Shown one piece after another: positions 61,287 through 64,000 of a DNA stretch of 64,000 nucleotides. The DNA comes from Gavia stellata (lineage: Eukaryota; Chordata; Aves; Gaviiformes; Gaviidae). The notes under the pieces were generated by a model. The model ran no database searches. It worked only from the letters and a program-made list of their open reading frames with translations, and was not told where the DNA came from. The position numbers and the translations under genes are program-made. Every line of letters starts with the position of its first letter. Position 1 is the stretch's first letter. The stretch spans positions 78,384,388 to 78,448,387 of the forward strand of contig NC_082596.1 of the NCBI RefSeq assembly GCF_030936135.1, given 5' to 3'.

Positions 61287-62781
61287 AAAGTGGAGAAACA
61301 TGCCAAACATTTCATTGTTTAGTTCAGATAAACTTTCCTGTGATGTATGTGGTATACACTGCCTAGACATGTTTGACTTTAAAAAAGTGCTATTCTGATT
61401 CCTGGAAAGTTGTGATATATTTTCTGGGATGTTGAGTATGCTGTTATTTCCCTTTGGGGACCCAAACTTCCCTACAAATTGTTCCACCGAAAACTTTTGA
61501 GGAGAAAAAGGTTTGTGGTATGAAAGGTGTGAAAAGAAAGGTGTGAAACAAAATAACACAATCTTTTCAGCAAGCATTGGCTGGAACCTCCTGCAAAATA
61601 ACATGTAAATTACTTGTTGACTAATTTTAATATTTACAACAGTGTGATACATGAAACCCCATGCTTGTTAAAACAGACTGGAATAACTTTTTCTCGGTAT
61701 TCATCTTGCTGGGATTAATTTAGTTTACCACATTTAACTAAACCTACAGCTACATAATGAATTTGTAATTAGAAAATAGCTGCAATTAAGAGTTGCACAT
61801 GAAATTGGATCACTAGTCCATAAGTATCATCTGGGCTTACATTATTCATTAAATCAATAAACACTTTATAAAAATAATTATAATCTTTAGAATGTGAAGG
61901 ACTCTGTATGTAAAATCAGGATTATTAAGATTATTAAGATCACCCAGCTTAAGGATATGCTCCACTGCTGCTCTCTATTGCAAATTTGCTTTAAATTTTA
62001 CATAATATTGTTTTAAATACAGATGTTACAATATTACATTAAGTAATATCAGTTTATAATTATTAACTTATATACTGAAATGAGTGTGTGTGCGTGTGTG
62101 AAATTAATCTGAGAATTTCTTGGTAACAAAGACATTATCTGTATTATCATTTTTTGATTGATTTCCACATTGCTATATTCACAAATCCAAAAGAAATCCA
62201 CAAAAATCTCTGGAGAACAAATCCCAGCTGCCTTAAGGCAACAAGGTTTGGGTTTAGGAGGAAAAGAAGCTAACTGTGAAAAACCTGGGCTGAGAAAAGC
62301 TTTTGACCTTGAACAGTACACAAGCAGGCAATGAGAGAAGTTTGGAATGACTGTGCTAATGGTGAATCTGCTTGGCTGTCAGGTTAAATTCAAGCCTTAA
62401 GATAATTTCTGTGTAACTTCTCTCCAGTTTAATCTTCTTTCTTCTTTCAGTCTTTACATAAAAAAGGCCAAACCTCTGAAAGACCTTCTTCTCAAATGAA
62501 GTTCTATCTACATTATCAAAACAGGTCAAATTTCCATGAAATTATTTTATCCACATCTTTTTCTTGAATGGCAATTGAAATTAAATCCCTATAAGAGAAT
62601 AACCAGCTTTGATCTGTATCCATGAATCTGGTAGGGATTAGTGTTCCTAGAAAAGGCTGTTTGAAAAATGGGGCAGTGGGAAATAAATGTATGAATACCC
62701 ATTCCCTCTTTCTGTTTTGCTTGGGGGAGTGTTGTGAGTAAAATACATGCAATTTTTGCATGTCAAAACTAGAAAAGAGAT

Positions 62782-62832
62782 GGTGATGATGAGGAGGAGG
62801 ATGATGATGATGATTATTATTACTACTACTAG
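62782..62832 (+). repeat. Composite triplet microsatellite
   Basis: GATGAT, GAGGAG, GATGATGATGAT, ATTATT and ACTACT triplet runs follow one another without gaps, a serially mutated trinucleotide array. On the minus strand it gives runs of Asn, His and Pro in a meaningless open frame. Confidence 0.85.
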
Positions 62833-63329
62833 GTTTGGTACACATGTCCATTCCTACATTAGTATTCAACCTTTGCATCTCACATCTCTGCTTTTTCCCC
62901 TCCCAAAAGGTTTGTCTGGAGTGAAAGGGGGAAGGACACCTGGGCTGCCTCTTTCCCAACAGCAGTACTTTCTTCATAAGGAAGCAGCGTCCAGGTTGCT
63001 AGCACTGTTGTTCCCCAGAGTTCATGTAAAGATTGCAGTCTTAGTGGCTACCAAAAGCTGAGCACTTTCTGAAGCTGAAAATCACTTTGTGGTTTTCAAA
63101 AGTTCAGGGGAAGGACAACGTTACTTAAAGGATGTTGGGACAAGTTCACATGCACAAAGGTTTGTCAGCAGGGTTTGTAGCTGATGGTATGTATTGACTC
63201 TAGTGGTGAAGAAACACAAACAAAATAGGAGACAGAGAAAAGAGAAAGGACGAATTCTGCCCAGCGGCCACCTGTGAGGAGAAGCATCAGAGGGACCCTG
63301 GACAAGCATCCTTCCCTGTGTGTCCTCTG

Positions 63330-63870
63330 TAGTGTAGTGGGTAGTTCTCCCTATAATACTTTTCCCATAGTGACTATATGGTTTTCTTCAATCACTTCTA
63401 TAATTTGTTTTTTCAAAGAGCTGTTCACAGTGACTCCCGTATCTTTTTCTGAAGTTGTAGTAACTGAGATGAGGCCTGCTTTTGTAAATATTCAGATAAA
63501 GTTGTTTTCCCCATGCCTGCTACTTTGCATTTATCAGTGTTGGATTTCATCTGCTATTTTATGGCCCAGTCACAGTAGTGTGAGGCACTTCTGTAACTTT
63601 TCCCATGTGTTGTTGCTTTTGAATACTCTGAATAATATTAAAAACCCATCAAACATTGCCACTTCACTATTCCACTCCTTTTTACAAAACATGTGGGAAG
63701 ACTTTGAATAAATTCTCCGAGTCCTCCAACACAGACCCTTCAGTGTAAAAATAGACCATTTATTTGCTGTTTTTGACTTCCTATTTTTACCTTTTACCAA
63801 TGCAATTTGCCTCCTGTTCTCTGGAGCTGGTCTGGTGTTTGGGAGATACTGAAAATCAACATACATAATA
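63330..63870. repeat. Ancient amniote interspersed repeat, copy 2
   Basis: The block contains ACTTTGCATTTATCAGTGTT, GGATTTCATCTGCTATTTT and GGCCCAGTCACAG, then GCACTTCTGTAACTTTTCCC, AACATTGCCACTTCACTATT and AAAATAGACCATTTATTTGC. This order matches an old repeat I know from reptile and bird genomes, and the central part aligns with 19148-19212 in the same orientation. The family name is uncertain. It is non-coding in this orientation; its complement may derive from an ancient LINE. Confidence 0.6.
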
Positions 63871-64000
63871 CAGAGCTCTTATAAGGTGCTTGAGCATAGT
63901 TTATTGGACCTGCTGTTTAAAAACATCTCAACATTAGTGTCTGTGGCAAAGTACTTGTGAGCTAATATTCTGGAACAGAAAACTGTACCATGATTATTCT

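Larger units (their letters stand above)
28243..64000 (+). other. ADCY2: ADCY2 intron 2, 5' part, continues beyond window
   Basis: A GTAAGA donor opens the intron and no acceptor with the expected exon 3 (which should begin Val-Ser-Phe-Phe and contain a Leu-Pro-Phe-Asn-Met-Arg-Asp block) was found. The intron is therefore at least 35,758 bp. It is AT-rich with GC patches near 29.7-30.1, 45.0-46.0 and 55.2-55.6 kb. Stretches 28250-29670, 30150-33610, 34680-44560, 47180-51260, 51520-55230, 55600-61210 and 61290-63330 show no gene or clearly classified repeat to me, apart from short microsatellites and the items listed separately. Confidence 0.85.

Noticed and set aside
62516..62977. 153-codon minus-strand frame with Asn/His/Pro runs
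   Set aside because: The runs are the translation of the triplet microsatellite; the rest is unrecognised.
28243..64000. ADCY2 exon 3 or later exons
   Set aside because: I looked for the expected Val-Ser-Phe-Phe start and the Leu-Pro-Phe-Asn-Met-Arg-Asp block followed by a GT donor and found nothing. The intron evidently continues beyond the window.

Overview
The window is vertebrate nuclear DNA from a bird. The evidence is at least ten 3'-truncated CR1 LINE copies with the typical avian 3' end and terminal ATTCTRTG octamers, low gene density, and GT-AG introns of tens of kilobases. The CR1 subfamily texture looks more neoavian than galliform to me, but that is a weak inference from memory. 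There is no prokaryotic, phage or CRISPR content.

Only one gene can be supported: the 5' part of ADCY2 (adenylyl cyclase type 2) on the + strand. Coding exon 1 (7996-8226) lies in a CpG island at about 7290-8530 and encodes the cytoplasmic N-terminus and first membrane helix. Coding exon 2 (28045-28242) encodes membrane helices 2 and 3. Both internal exon ends are in phase 0, so the two exons join as 143 uninterrupted codons. Intron 1 is 19,818 bp. Intron 2 runs off the right edge after at least 35,758 bp. I looked for the expected third exon and did not find it, so both catalytic domains lie outside the window.

Layout: 1-7290 is upstream intergenic DNA with two CR1 remnants and one possible LINE relic. 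About 7290-8530 is the promoter-type CpG island with a 67-codon upstream ORF, GCC/GCG triplet runs and two G-quadruplex-prone clusters. 8227-28044 is intron 1, with three CR1 copies, an ancient interspersed repeat and a T-rich stretch. 28243-64000 is intron 2, with five CR1 copies, a decayed LINE reverse-transcriptase relic, a second copy of the same ancient repeat, several GC-rich patches and microsatellites.

I see no new biological system. The points most worth checking are translational control at the ADCY2 start (weak first ATG, downstream Met cluster, upstream ORF ending 23 nt before it), inverted CR1 copies that could pair in intron 2 RNA, the paired ancient repeats, and a minus-strand reading frame at 50734-50054 with only two stops. 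Most other long reading frames are chance openings in GC-rich or skewed DNA.
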